Assembly (NCBI RefSeq): GCF_047275745.1
Contig: NZ_JBKQWU010000015.1
Location: forward strand, 1 to 64,000
Source of the DNA: Amaricoccus sp047275745
Lineage (GTDB): Bacteria; Pseudomonadota; Alphaproteobacteria; Rhodobacterales; Rhodobacteraceae
Direction of reading: 5' to 3'
Length of the DNA stretch: 64,000 nt
The notes beneath the pieces are model-generated. The model was not told the DNA's origin and searched no databases. It saw nothing but the letters and a program-made list of their open reading frames with translations. A program made the translations under genes and the position numbers. Below are positions 1-7,786 of this stretch, one piece after another (the first letter of the stretch is position 1; each line of letters opens with the position of its first letter).

Positions 1-70
1 TCCCCTGTCCCTCCTGCGTTCAATGCAGAAGGGAAATAGGTGGCCGGATTTTACTCCGCCCGCGGCCGGA

Positions 71-523
71 CTATCCCGCCGCTACCGTGGCCGGTTTTTG
101 CACCGCCGCTCTCAGAGACGCGGGTGACGGGGGCTCCACCGGCGCGCGCTCCTCTTCGGCGCTCCTGCCGACCGAGAACTCGTAACTCCCCTGCGCCTCC
201 AGGAACCGCAGGTACGCCGTCAGATGGTCCCGGCGGGCTATCCTGATCTCGTTCAGCAGCGTCGGGCCGCGCGTGGTCGCCAGCGAGGCAGGCATGCCCA
301 ACCGCTCGCAGTAGCCGGGAAGACCGCTCTGGCCGCCCGTCTCGGGGTCCATGAGATCCCAGTAATCCGCTGTGGTTTCGCCGCCGCAGAAAGCGAGGTC
401 GTCCCGCAAACGCGCGATGCGCTCTTCCGAGGGTGGCCCGACATCCTCCACGTGGGCAACCTGCTGCTCAAGGCAGCGCTGGTGGTACGCCTTGATTCGC
501 GCTCTGATATCTGTGTGACGCAT
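71..523 (-). CDS. Hypothetical protein, possible tyrosine-integrase remnant
   Basis: This 150-residue ORF has an ATG start and a TAG stop, but only a weak purine-rich stretch (GAGAAGC) before the start. It is mostly charged helix in its first two thirds and ends in a Pro/Ala-rich tail. It has no signal peptide, membrane segment or catalytic motif that I can name. The helical part resembles, from memory only, the region before the catalytic domain of some alphaproteobacterial phage integrases. The Arg/His/Tyr catalytic half of such an enzyme is absent. It lies about 270 nt beyond the 3' end of a tRNA gene and reads away from it, the layout left by a tRNA-targeted integrative element. I am fairly sure it is an open frame and unsure that it is expressed or integrase-derived. 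Confidence 0.4.
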   Translation of the reverse strand: MRHTDIRARIKAYHQRCLEQQVAHVEDVGPPSEERIARLRDDLAFCGGETTADYWDLMDPETGGQSGLPGYCERLGMPASLATTRGPTLLNEIRIARRDHLTAYLRFLEAQGSYEFSVGRSAEEERAPVEPPSPASLRAAVQKPATVAAG

Positions 524-791
524 GCTTCTCGACTCAGGATTCTGAGTGAGCGTCAGCGCAAAAGATGAAAGATGTCTGGCCGTGGATCCAGCGATCCGGC
601 GGCAGCGGGTTCCAAGAGACAGCCGGATCGTCGTGCGGCGTCCGGGCTGATCGGGAAGGCACTGAAAGGGCCAGCGGAAGTAGAAGATTCCATGTCGTGA
701 CCGCGAGAGATGGGCGTCCAGTTTCGTCCTTGTGTCTCACTTGCGTGTCACACCGGAATTCACCGACTCAAGTCATTGATATCTCAGGAGA

Positions 792-867
792 TGGTAGGCC
801 CGGAGGGATTTGAACCCCCAACCAAAGCGTTATGAGCGCTCTGCTCTAACCGTTGAGCTACAGGCCC
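792..867 (-). tRNA. tRNA with CAU anticodon, probably tRNA-Ile2 (lysidine type), else tRNA-Met
   Basis: The minus strand folds into a complete 76-nt cloverleaf. It has a 7-bp acceptor stem with two G-U pairs, a GCTC/GAGC D stem, anticodon loop CTCATAA with anticodon CAU, a GGGGG/CCCTC T stem with loop TTCAAAT, and an encoded CCA end. The acceptor carries C-G pairs at positions 4-69 and 5-68. These match the TilS-recognised tRNA-Ile2 pattern rather than elongator tRNA-Met, so Ile2 decoding AUA is the preferred reading. That assignment is inferred from a few positions. The T-stem and CCA end point toward the possible integrase remnant. Confidence 0.9.
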
Positions 868-902
868 GGCCCGCCTTCTGCTAGACGGCGGCGCCGTTCG
901 GG

Positions 903-3437
903 TCAAGCGGCGCCGGTGAGGATGCGGCTCAGCACCTCGACGATCTCGGTGGCATCGTAGGGCTTGCGGACCAGCGCGCCCTCTCGGTCCTCGCCCGGCA
1001 GCGTCGTCAGGTCGTTGTACCCGGTCGCGAAGGCGTAAGGCACCCCCCGCGCGCGGAGCGCCTCGGCCACCGGCAGCGAGTTCTCGCCACCGAGATTGAC
1101 GTCGAGCACCGCGACATCCGGCGCCCGGGTCTCCAGCATCCTGAGCGCCTCGGCGGTGGATCGCGCGACGCCCATCACCGCCATCCCGGCGTCCTGCAGG
1201 ATCGTCTCCAGATCCATGGCGATCAAGAGCTGGTCCTCGACGATGAGCGCGACCTTGCCGGTCAGGTCGGTCTCGACGCTCTTTCGCCGCGTCCGGACCT
1301 TCGGCGCCGCGACACGACTGCCGCGCGGAACGCCCACGAAGCGCGCGGGAACGCAGAAGCGTCCCTCGATGCCTTCCGGGGCATAGGTCACTTCGCTCTC
1401 GCCGCCGAGATCATAGGGAATGCTGCGATCGATCAGCGTGGTCCCGAACCCCGCCCGCGTCGGGGGACGCACCACCGGACCGCCGGTTTCGCGCCATAAG
1501 AAGGTGCAGGACCCGTCCTCGTTCAGCTCCCAGCTCACATGCACCGCGCCGCCGGGCCGCGACAGCGCCCCGTATTTCGCTGCGTTCGTGGTCAGTTCGT
1601 GAATGACAAGCGCCATCACCGAATAGGCCCGAGCCTCCAGCCAGACGGGTGGCCCGTCGATCTCCACCCGTGTGGCACTCGTCCGGTAGGGAGAAAGCTC
1701 GGCGGCGAAGAGCTCGACCGGCTCGCCTCCGCCGTCGCCCCGGATCACCTGGTCATGCGCGAAGGCGAGCGACTGGATGCGCGCCCGCAGGGTTCCGACA
1801 TATTCGCGCAGTTCGTCACCGCCGCGCTGTTCGGAGGCGACGATGGACTTCACCGCTGCGAGAATGTTCTTCACGCGGTGGTTCAATTCGTCATTGAGCA
1901 CGCGCTGGCGCGTCGCGGCCTTCTCGCGCTCGTCGGCCAGAAGCTCGCTCTGACGCAACAGGATCTCGGTCAGCGCGATGCGCGCCGCCTCGGCGAAGTG
2001 GCGTTCCTCGTCGGACCAGGGCTCCGACTGGCCGTGTACCGTTTCCTTCCAGAGGGCGAAGCTCTTGCGCGGCGTCAGCCGGTCGCCAAGCGGTCCGGAC
2101 TCCCGCGCCTTCTCGGGGATGCCCGCCCAGTCCACCGTCCGCGTCACCTCCCGCCGGAAGAAGAAGAGGTAATCGCCCGGCCGGCTCGACAGCGGAATGA
2201 TCAGCACGCCGGCCACCTGATCCGCGTAGCGCGCCGCCGCGGGCAACGGTTGGGACAGGCAATGCGTCGCCCAGACCGCGCCATCGGCGACGTTGGCCGC
2301 GAAGGCGGTGATCGCGGCGATCTCGCTCGCGGGCGGCGTGACACCTTCCGTCACCCACTGGCCGCCGATCCAGATCCCCGCCCCGTCGCAGCGGATGAGG
2401 CGTGCGAGATCGCCGAGCGACTCGCGCAGCACCTCGGAGACTTCGCGGAAGCCGCTCGCCTGGGTGAGTATGCGGTCGAGTCGCGCCCTGGCGCGGCGCC
2501 CGGAATCGAGCGCCTGGCGGTTGCGGAGCGCGCTCAACTGCATCGAGAGGAAGTCGCCGAACATCTCCGCGCCGAGCCGCTCCGCCATGCTGAGGACACG
2601 CGGCTCGTAGTGATGGCAGGCGACGAGCCCCCAGAGTTCGCCGTCGATGCGGATCGAGATCGACATCGAGGCCGCGACGCCCATGTTACGCAGGTATTCG
2701 CAGTGAATCGGCGAAACGCTGCGGAGATGCGCGAGCGAGAGGTCGAGCGGTTCACCCGAGGCGTCGAGGGTCGGCTGGATCGAGACAGGTTCGAAACTGG
2801 CATCGGAGATGACGCGGATCGTGCTGCGCAGATAGAGCGCCCGCGCCTGCTTCGGGATGTCGGCCGCGGGGAAATAGAGCCCGAGGTAGCTTTCGAGATC
2901 GGGCCGCCGCGCCTCGCTGACCACCTTGCCGGTGCCGTCGTGCATGAACTGGTAGACCATGACCCGGTCGTAGCTCAGCATCGCCTTGACGAGCCGGACC
3001 GTCTCCTGAATCAGGCGGTCGATCGTCGTCGCGGCGGAGACCCGCTCGATCATCGCGCGGGCAAGCTCGAGGGGCTCGGCGATCCCGCTCTCGGTCGGCT
3101 CGAACTCGACGATCGAGGTTCCCTTGAGCCGGTGCGCGGCGATATCGAACCGCCCCTCGCCGATCGCCACGCCGAAGACCAGCGCGGCCCGCGATCCGTC
3201 GCGCGAGCGTGTCAGGGCGTTCCTGATCGCATGTGCCGCTTCCCGGCCGAACACATCGCCGAGATTGGCCCCGTTCAGCGCGCGCGTCACCCCGAGCATC
3301 GCCGGCGCGTTGGCGGAATGGCGCAGGATCGTGCGCGCCTGCGCGTCGACCGCGATCAGACAGCCATGCGGCTGGATGCTGCCGGGAATATGGATCGGCT
3401 CCCGATCGCAATCACTCAGATCGACATGGCGCTTCAT
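903..3437 (-). CDS. bphP: Bacteriophytochrome hybrid histidine kinase (PAS-GAF-PHY-HWE kinase-receiver)
   Basis: This is a cytoplasmic red/far-red photoreceptor kinase of 844 residues. The photosensory core starts with Cys10, the expected biliverdin attachment residue of bacteriophytochromes. It is followed by a PAS domain (about 15-110), a GAF domain (about 135-310) with PAADIP at 190-195 (variant of the usual PASDIP), His245 and His275/276, and a PHY domain with the tongue motif PRKSF at 456-460. A linker helix leads to a kinase of the HWE class: phospho-acceptor His520 in ELNHRVKN, HELTTNAAKYG near 613, and WRE at 648-650. The C-terminal receiver domain (about 728-840) has its acceptor at Asp779. 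The order matches Agrobacterium Agp2-type phytochromes. It overlaps the upstream heme oxygenase stop by 4 nt (ATGA), so chromophore supply and apoprotein are translationally coupled. The output partner is not visible nearby. Confidence 0.95.
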   Translation of the reverse strand: MKRHVDLSDCDREPIHIPGSIQPHGCLIAVDAQARTILRHSANAPAMLGVTRALNGANLGDVFGREAAHAIRNALTRSRDGSRAALVFGVAIGEGRFDIAAHRLKGTSIVEFEPTESGIAEPLELARAMIERVSAATTIDRLIQETVRLVKAMLSYDRVMVYQFMHDGTGKVVSEARRPDLESYLGLYFPAADIPKQARALYLRSTIRVISDASFEPVSIQPTLDASGEPLDLSLAHLRSVSPIHCEYLRNMGVAASMSISIRIDGELWGLVACHHYEPRVLSMAERLGAEMFGDFLSMQLSALRNRQALDSGRRARARLDRILTQASGFREVSEVLRESLGDLARLIRCDGAGIWIGGQWVTEGVTPPASEIAAITAFAANVADGAVWATHCLSQPLPAAARYADQVAGVLIIPLSSRPGDYLFFFRREVTRTVDWAGIPEKARESGPLGDRLTPRKSFALWKETVHGQSEPWSDEERHFAEAARIALTEILLRQSELLADEREKAATRQRVLNDELNHRVKNILAAVKSIVASEQRGGDELREYVGTLRARIQSLAFAHDQVIRGDGGGEPVELFAAELSPYRTSATRVEIDGPPVWLEARAYSVMALVIHELTTNAAKYGALSRPGGAVHVSWELNEDGSCTFLWRETGGPVVRPPTRAGFGTTLIDRSIPYDLGGESEVTYAPEGIEGRFCVPARFVGVPRGSRVAAPKVRTRRKSVETDLTGKVALIVEDQLLIAMDLETILQDAGMAVMGVARSTAEALRMLETRAPDVAVLDVNLGGENSLPVAEALRARGVPYAFATGYNDLTTLPGEDREGALVRKPYDATEIVEVLSRILTGAA

Positions 3438-3997
3438 CGCATCGACACCTCGGCGAAAGCCCGGGTCGCGCCGTCGAAGGCGGCTCTCGCGCCCTGGAGC
3501 GCGCAGGCCGGGTCCACATCCGGCGCCCGGTCCAGCCGGGCGACGAAGACGGACCAGCGACCGACCTCCTCCGGCCGCGCCAGATGCCGCGCCCCATGGC
3601 TGACACCGAACCCGAGCCGGGCGGCTCGCCCGCGCAGGATGTTGGCGCCGATCGCGGCGCCTTCCAGCACGTACAGCATGCCCGCCGCCACCGAGGGCTC
3701 GGGTATGCCGCGCCAGCTCCCGGCCTCCGGTCTCGGCTCGGAGAGATCATCGAGATCCGCGCCAATCCGGGGCGCGAGCGGTGTGACCTGCCAGTCCCCG
3801 AGCCCCTTGGGAATACGCGCCAGCCTCAGCGCCTCCTCGATCGGTGCGCGAAACACATAGAGGCCGCGCAGGTACCGGCGATAGGCCGGCTCGTCCGCGA
3901 TCCGCCCAACCGACCGGTCGAGGGCGTCATGCACACCGCGCGTCTGCTCGCGGAGCATGTCGCGCAAGGATGAGGATCGGGAGGCACTAGACCGCAT
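3434..3997 (-). CDS. bphO: Heme oxygenase, biliverdin-producing (BphO)
   Basis: This 187-residue protein is a bacterial heme oxygenase that opens heme to biliverdin, the chromophore of the phytochrome encoded immediately downstream. Visible signs are the proximal histidine at about residue 23 (QTRGVHDALD) and the distal-helix motif GMLYVLEGAAIGANIL, both typical of the BphO/HmuO fold. Its size matches the family. I chose the ATG at 3997; an in-frame TTG at 4051 would add 18 residues that look unlike the family, and neither start has a clear Shine-Dalgarno. The stop overlaps the bphP start. It sits 81 nt after the methyltransferase stop on the same strand, so a shared transcript is possible. 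Confidence 0.92.
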   Translation of the reverse strand: MRSSASRSSSLRDMLREQTRGVHDALDRSVGRIADEPAYRRYLRGLYVFRAPIEEALRLARIPKGLGDWQVTPLAPRIGADLDDLSEPRPEAGSWRGIPEPSVAAGMLYVLEGAAIGANILRGRAARLGFGVSHGARHLARPEEVGRWSVFVARLDRAPDVDPACALQGARAAFDGATRAFAEVSMR

Positions 3998-4078
3998 ATC
4001 GTCGCGATAGACCCTTTTTCCTGACAGGTCACGCGTATTCGCCGGGTTCAAGGACCGAATTCCGTTTTTCCCGTCGTA

Positions 4079-5197
4079 TCAGGGAAGTGGCCCGGTTTGA
4101 TACAATCTGACCTTGAGCCCGCCATGCGCGACCGGCGGTCCTGGCGGGGCGAAGGGCAGTCCGGTCGCGCGGGCGAGCCCCGCGTCGCTGGTGACGAGGC
4201 CGACGCGCCAGCCCCCGAACCGCTCGCGCAGCACCGCGCCGAGGCTCGCATGCAGCCCCCGCAGCGGCCCCGGAGCGCCGATGCGCGCGCCATAGGGCGG
4301 ATTGACCATGACGAGGCCGGGCGGTCCATCGGGCCTGGGAAGCTCCGCGACCGGGCAGCGCTCGAACTCCGTGGCGCTGGCCACACCTGCGCGCTCGGCG
4401 TTCCCGAGGCTCATTCTGACCGCCCCCTGATCGCGGTCCGACCCGCGCATGGTGAGCCCCGGCCCGGATGCCGGTCCCGTCACGGCGCGGAGCGCGGACC
4501 AGGCGTCGGGATCGAATGTCGCCAGATCCTCGAAGGCGAAGCGCCGCGCCCGGCCCGGCGCGAGTCCGAGCGCGATCTCCGCCGCCTCGATCACGAAGGT
4601 TCCCGATCCGCACATCGGATCGAGCACCGGCTCCGTCCCGGCGAAGCCGCAGGCGCGCAGGAAGAGCGCCGCCAGCGTCTCGCGCATCGGCGCCTTGGCC
4701 ACAGCCTGTTTGTAGCCCCGCCGGTGCAACGATTCGCCCGAGGTATCGACGCTGATCTGGCAGAGGTCGTCCTCGATCCGGACCTTCACCACCAGCCGGG
4801 CCTCCGGATCGACCGCCGCGCCAAGCTCCTCGCGGATCGCCCGCTCGATGCGCTGCTGCGCCGCCCCGGCATGGTAGATCCGCGAGGCGCGGGTCGTCAC
4901 CTCGACCCGGACGGGAGTATCGGGCCGCAGGGTCTCGCCCCAGGGGAACTTCCGCGCCCGCTTGTCGAGTTGCGCGAGATGCATGGCCCGGAAGGCGCCG
5001 ATCCGCGCCAGAACCCGCCCGGCGCCGCGCAATTCGAGATTGGCCCGCCAGACCTCGGGCCAGCCACCCTGGAGGTTCACGCCACCGGGCACCGCCTCGG
5101 CCGGAGCGAAGCCGCGCTCCAGCGCCTCGGCGCGCAGGATGGGCTCAAGCCCGGGCGCGGTGGCGAGGAAGATCTCGAATCTGGCGGCGGTGTCCAT
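4079..5197 (-). CDS. THUMP-domain class I rRNA methyltransferase (RlmL/YpsC-like)
   Basis: This 372-residue protein is a predicted SAM-dependent N2-guanine RNA methyltransferase, of the group that modifies 23S rRNA (RlmL and B. subtilis YpsC are relatives). The N-terminal third (about 5-160) is a ferredoxin-like plus THUMP RNA-binding region. It is followed by DTSGESLHRRGYK, a signature found at the domain junction of this family. The catalytic domain has motif I VLDPMCGSGTFVIEAA and motif IV NPPYG, the NPPY box of base N-methyltransferases. It lacks the second methyltransferase domain of E. coli RlmKL. The exact target base cannot be read from sequence. It stands first in a minus-strand run with bphO and bphP. 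Confidence 0.9.
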   Translation of the reverse strand: MDTAARFEIFLATAPGLEPILRAEALERGFAPAEAVPGGVNLQGGWPEVWRANLELRGAGRVLARIGAFRAMHLAQLDKRARKFPWGETLRPDTPVRVEVTTRASRIYHAGAAQQRIERAIREELGAAVDPEARLVVKVRIEDDLCQISVDTSGESLHRRGYKQAVAKAPMRETLAALFLRACGFAGTEPVLDPMCGSGTFVIEAAEIALGLAPGRARRFAFEDLATFDPDAWSALRAVTGPASGPGLTMRGSDRDQGAVRMSLGNAERAGVASATEFERCPVAELPRPDGPPGLVMVNPPYGARIGAPGPLRGLHASLGAVLRERFGGWRVGLVTSDAGLARATGLPFAPPGPPVAHGGLKVRLYQTGPLP

Positions 5198-5325
5198 GCC
5201 GCCTCGCTATCTCGGCGAACCGGGGCGCGCCATCGAAACTTCACCCTCGCGACCGCGTTGGGTCAGAGACGGCGCCGGCCCCGCCGCGCGTCGTCGAAGG
5301 CAAAGGTTGACCGGAGGATGACGAC

Positions 5326-5874
5326 ATGACTCGCAGAACACCGCTTCTCGGCGCCGCGATCATCACCGCGCTCTGCGCCACGCCCGTCCTCGCGCAATCG
5401 GAAGGGTCCGACATGCCCGCTCCGGAGGCCGCCGCCTCCGCGTTGACGGCGCCGATCGCGAGCGCGGAGGGCACGCAACTCGGCACCGTGGAGCTCAGCT
5501 TCGCGCCATCCGGCCTCGCGGTGGTGACGATCGCGCTGACCGGCGCGGCGCCCGGCCAGCACGCGGTGCATTTCCACCAGACCGGGGTCTGCGAGGCGCC
5601 GTTCGACTCGGCGGGCGGGCATCTCGCCGGAACCATGGATCACGGCGTCATGAGTGCGAGCGGCCCGCACCCCGGCGACATGCCCAATGTCAACGTCCCC
5701 GACGCGGGCGCGGTCGAGCTCACCTATTTCGTGCCGAACCTGACCGCGGATCTGGTCGAGGACGAGGATGGCAGCGCCTTCATCCTGCATGAGGTGGCCG
5801 ACGACTATGCCTCGCAGCCGAGCGGGAATGCCGGGGGCCGCATGGGCTGCGCGGTGATCGCGCCCGCGAACTGA
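5326..5874 (+). CDS. sodC: Secreted Cu/Zn superoxide dismutase (SodC)
   Basis: This 182-residue protein has a cleavable signal peptide ending near VLAQ (residues 1-24) and therefore acts in the periplasm, dismutating superoxide. Metal ligands can be placed: His82 and His84 in VHFHQTG, His99, His106 and His115 with Asp118 for zinc, and His155 late in the chain. Cys89 and Cys175 would form the structural disulfide, and Arg172 in GNAGGRMGC is the substrate-guiding arginine. The start is supported by GGAGG ending eight bases upstream. It is convergent with the SURF1 gene, with only 15 nt between their stops. Function as SodC is secure from the ligand pattern; its regulation cannot be read. Confidence 0.94.
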   Translation: MTRRTPLLGAAIITALCATPVLAQSEGSDMPAPEAAASALTAPIASAEGTQLGTVELSFAPSGLAVVTIALTGAAPGQHAVHFHQTGVCEAPFDSAGGHLAGTMDHGVMSASGPHPGDMPNVNVPDAGAVELTYFVPNLTADLVEDEDGSAFILHEVADDYASQPSGNAGGRMGCAVIAPAN

Positions 5875-5889
5875 GGGCGGGGCCTCCGC

Positions 5890-6591
5890 CTACTCGGGCC
5901 AGGCCCGCAGCCGCACGAAGATCGCCGCCCCGGCCAGCCCGGCGGCGAGGGCGAACCAGGTCAGGGCGTAGCTCAGATGGCTGTTGCGGAACCGGATCAC
6001 CGTCAGCCCGCCGACCGGGAGGCCGCCCGGATTGGGCGTCGCATCGGCGTCGATGAAATAGGGCGCGACCGGTCCCTCCAGTCCTTCCGCCGCCGCGATC
6101 GCCGCGATGTCGCGCGAGTACCACCGCCCCGCGCCCGGGTCGTTCGCCCGGAGAAAGCCGCCGCCCGGCTCGGTGACGCGCAGAAGTCCCGCGACGCTGA
6201 CGGGCCCCACGACCTCCCGCCGCGCGGCCGGGTCGCGGCGCTCCGCCGGCACGAAACCCCGGTTCACCAGCACGGTGAAGGCGCCGGTGTCGAGCGGCGC
6301 CAGCACCCAGTAGCCCGCGCCCAGGTCCGTCACCGCCTGGACCGCGACCTCCTTGCCGGAGAGGAATGTACCGGTGGCACGGATCCGGCGGTAGGCATCG
6401 CGCTCGGCGGAGATCCCGGCCCAATCCTCCGGGCCCGGCGCCGCGACCGGCGCCGCCGCGACCCGGGCATCGACCCGGGCGATCAGGTCGAGCTTCCAGG
6501 CCCGCCGCTCGATCTGCCAGACCCCGAGCGCGAGAAAACCGAGGATCGCGAGCGAGACCGCCAGCAGGGCCAGAATTGAACGCGTTCGCAT
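5890..6591 (-). CDS. SURF1-family oxidase assembly protein
   Basis: This protein of 233 residues has one membrane helix at each end (about 5-25 and 200-222) enclosing a periplasmic domain, the SURF1/Shy1 topology. Recognisable blocks are LGVWQIERRAWK after the first helix, TGTFL, YWVLAPL, VNRGFVP and the terminal HLSYALTWFALA. SURF1 helps insert heme into subunit I of heme-copper oxidases. It is the last gene on the strand of the cyoABCD operon, 83 nt after cyoD, so it probably serves that quinol oxidase. I used the ATG at 6591; an in-frame GTG at 6612 adds seven residues, and no Shine-Dalgarno decides between them. Confidence 0.9.
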   Translation of the reverse strand: MRTRSILALLAVSLAILGFLALGVWQIERRAWKLDLIARVDARVAAAPVAAPGPEDWAGISAERDAYRRIRATGTFLSGKEVAVQAVTDLGAGYWVLAPLDTGAFTVLVNRGFVPAERRDPAARREVVGPVSVAGLLRVTEPGGGFLRANDPGAGRWYSRDIAAIAAAEGLEGPVAPYFIDADATPNPGGLPVGGLTVIRFRNSHLSYALTWFALAAGLAGAAIFVRLRAWPE

Positions 6592-6674
6592 CACGGAAGA
6601 CGACCATCGCACATGGAACGGGCGCCGGCCACGACCGGCCGACGCCCGGAAAGTTGACCCGCGGGACTTCGCGG

Positions 6675-7121
6675 CTATTCCTGATACGGCCGTTCGAACC
6701 GCATGTCGTCCATCACCGGCATCATGTTCCGGTTGAGGTGGAACACGATCCAGAGCGACCCCGAGAGCGTGATCACCACCAGGACGATGGTGAAGGCCGT
6801 CGAGAGCAGCAGCCAGCCGCCCTCGGCCTTCGGCGTCATGTGCAGGAAGTAGACCATGTGCACCAGGATCTGGATCAGCGCGCAGGCGAGAACGATCGCG
6901 GCGGTATAGCCGGGGCTCTCGATCGGCCGGGCCATCACGAGCAGGAAGGGGATCGCCGTCAGGATGACGGAGAGCACGAATCCCCGCATGTAGGATTCGT
7001 AGCTGCCGTGCGGCATCCCGTGCTCGTCGTGGTCATCATGCCCATGATCATGCCCGTGACCATCGTGACCCGCGTGGCCGGCGCCATGCGCGCCCTGTGC
7101 TTCTTCGGTCTGCGTGCTCAT
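6675..7121 (-). CDS. cyoD: Cytochrome bo-type ubiquinol oxidase subunit IV (CyoD)
   Basis: This 148-residue membrane protein has three transmembrane helices (about 47-65, 74-94 and 105-127), with the CyoD signature VHMVYFLHM in helix two. CyoD is a small accessory subunit needed for stable assembly of the quinol oxidase. The N-terminal 38 residues are unusually rich in His, Asp and Gly (repeated GHDHGH-type stretches), which could bind metal or simply be a flexible tail. Its start overlaps the cyoC stop by 4 nt, so it is translationally coupled in the operon. Confidence 0.95.
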   Translation of the reverse strand: MSTQTEEAQGAHGAGHAGHDGHGHDHGHDDHDEHGMPHGSYESYMRGFVLSVILTAIPFLLVMARPIESPGYTAAIVLACALIQILVHMVYFLHMTPKAEGGWLLLSTAFTIVLVVITLSGSLWIVFHLNRNMMPVMDDMRFERPYQE

Positions 7122-7783
7122 CGCAGCACTCCCAACAGATAGACGAAGGTGAAGACGCCTATCCAGACGACGTCGAGGAAATGCCAGAACAGCGACAGGC
7201 AGGCCACCCGGCGCTGGTTCGCCGGAATGAGTCCCTTGGCGCGAATCTGGAAGATCAGCACGATCAGCCAGACGATGCCGAAGGTCACGTGCAGCCCATG
7301 GGTGCCGACGAGCGCGAAGAAGGCCGAGAGGAAGGCCGAGCGCCAGGGCCCCGCCCCCTCATGGATGAGATGGGAGAACTCGTAGAGCTCGATCGCAAGG
7401 AAGGCCGCGCCGAAGGCGCCGGTGATCGCGAGCCACTTGATCGTCTGCTTCTGATCGTCGCGGTGCATCGCCAGCATCGCGAAACCGTAGGTGATCGAGG
7501 AGAGCAGCAGCATCGTCGTGTTGAGCGCGACGAGCCCGAGGTCGAAGAGGTCCCGGGGACCGGGCCCCCCAGCGAGGCTGGCGCCGAGCACGCCATAGGT
7601 GGCGAAAAGGACCGCGAAGATGAGACAGTCGCTCATCAGGTAGATCCAGAAGCCGAGGTTGGTGAACCGCCCTTCCGGATGGTGCTCCTCCTCCGCGAGG
7701 TAGAACCGGGGCACGGCCGCCCCGGTGGCCGCACCCGTGGCCGCCGGGGTCACGGTCGAAGTGTCAGCCGTCATGTCCGTCAT
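7118..7783 (-). CDS. cyoC: Cytochrome bo-type ubiquinol oxidase subunit III (CyoC)
   Basis: The 221-residue product is a heme-copper oxidase subunit III with five predicted membrane helices. Family features include FWIYLMSDCLIFAVLFATY near the start of the membrane part, ELYEFSHL in the middle, GTHGLHVTFG and the terminal WHFLDVVWIGVFTFVYL. This subunit holds no redox centre and stabilises the complex. It begins three bases after the cyoB stop and overlaps cyoD by 4 nt. The first 30 residues are a Thr/Ala-rich tail with little conservation. Confidence 0.96.
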   Translation of the reverse strand: MTDMTADTSTVTPAATGAATGAAVPRFYLAEEEHHPEGRFTNLGFWIYLMSDCLIFAVLFATYGVLGASLAGGPGPRDLFDLGLVALNTTMLLLSSITYGFAMLAMHRDDQKQTIKWLAITGAFGAAFLAIELYEFSHLIHEGAGPWRSAFLSAFFALVGTHGLHVTFGIVWLIVLIFQIRAKGLIPANQRRVACLSLFWHFLDVVWIGVFTFVYLLGVLR

Positions 7784-7786
7784 CGA

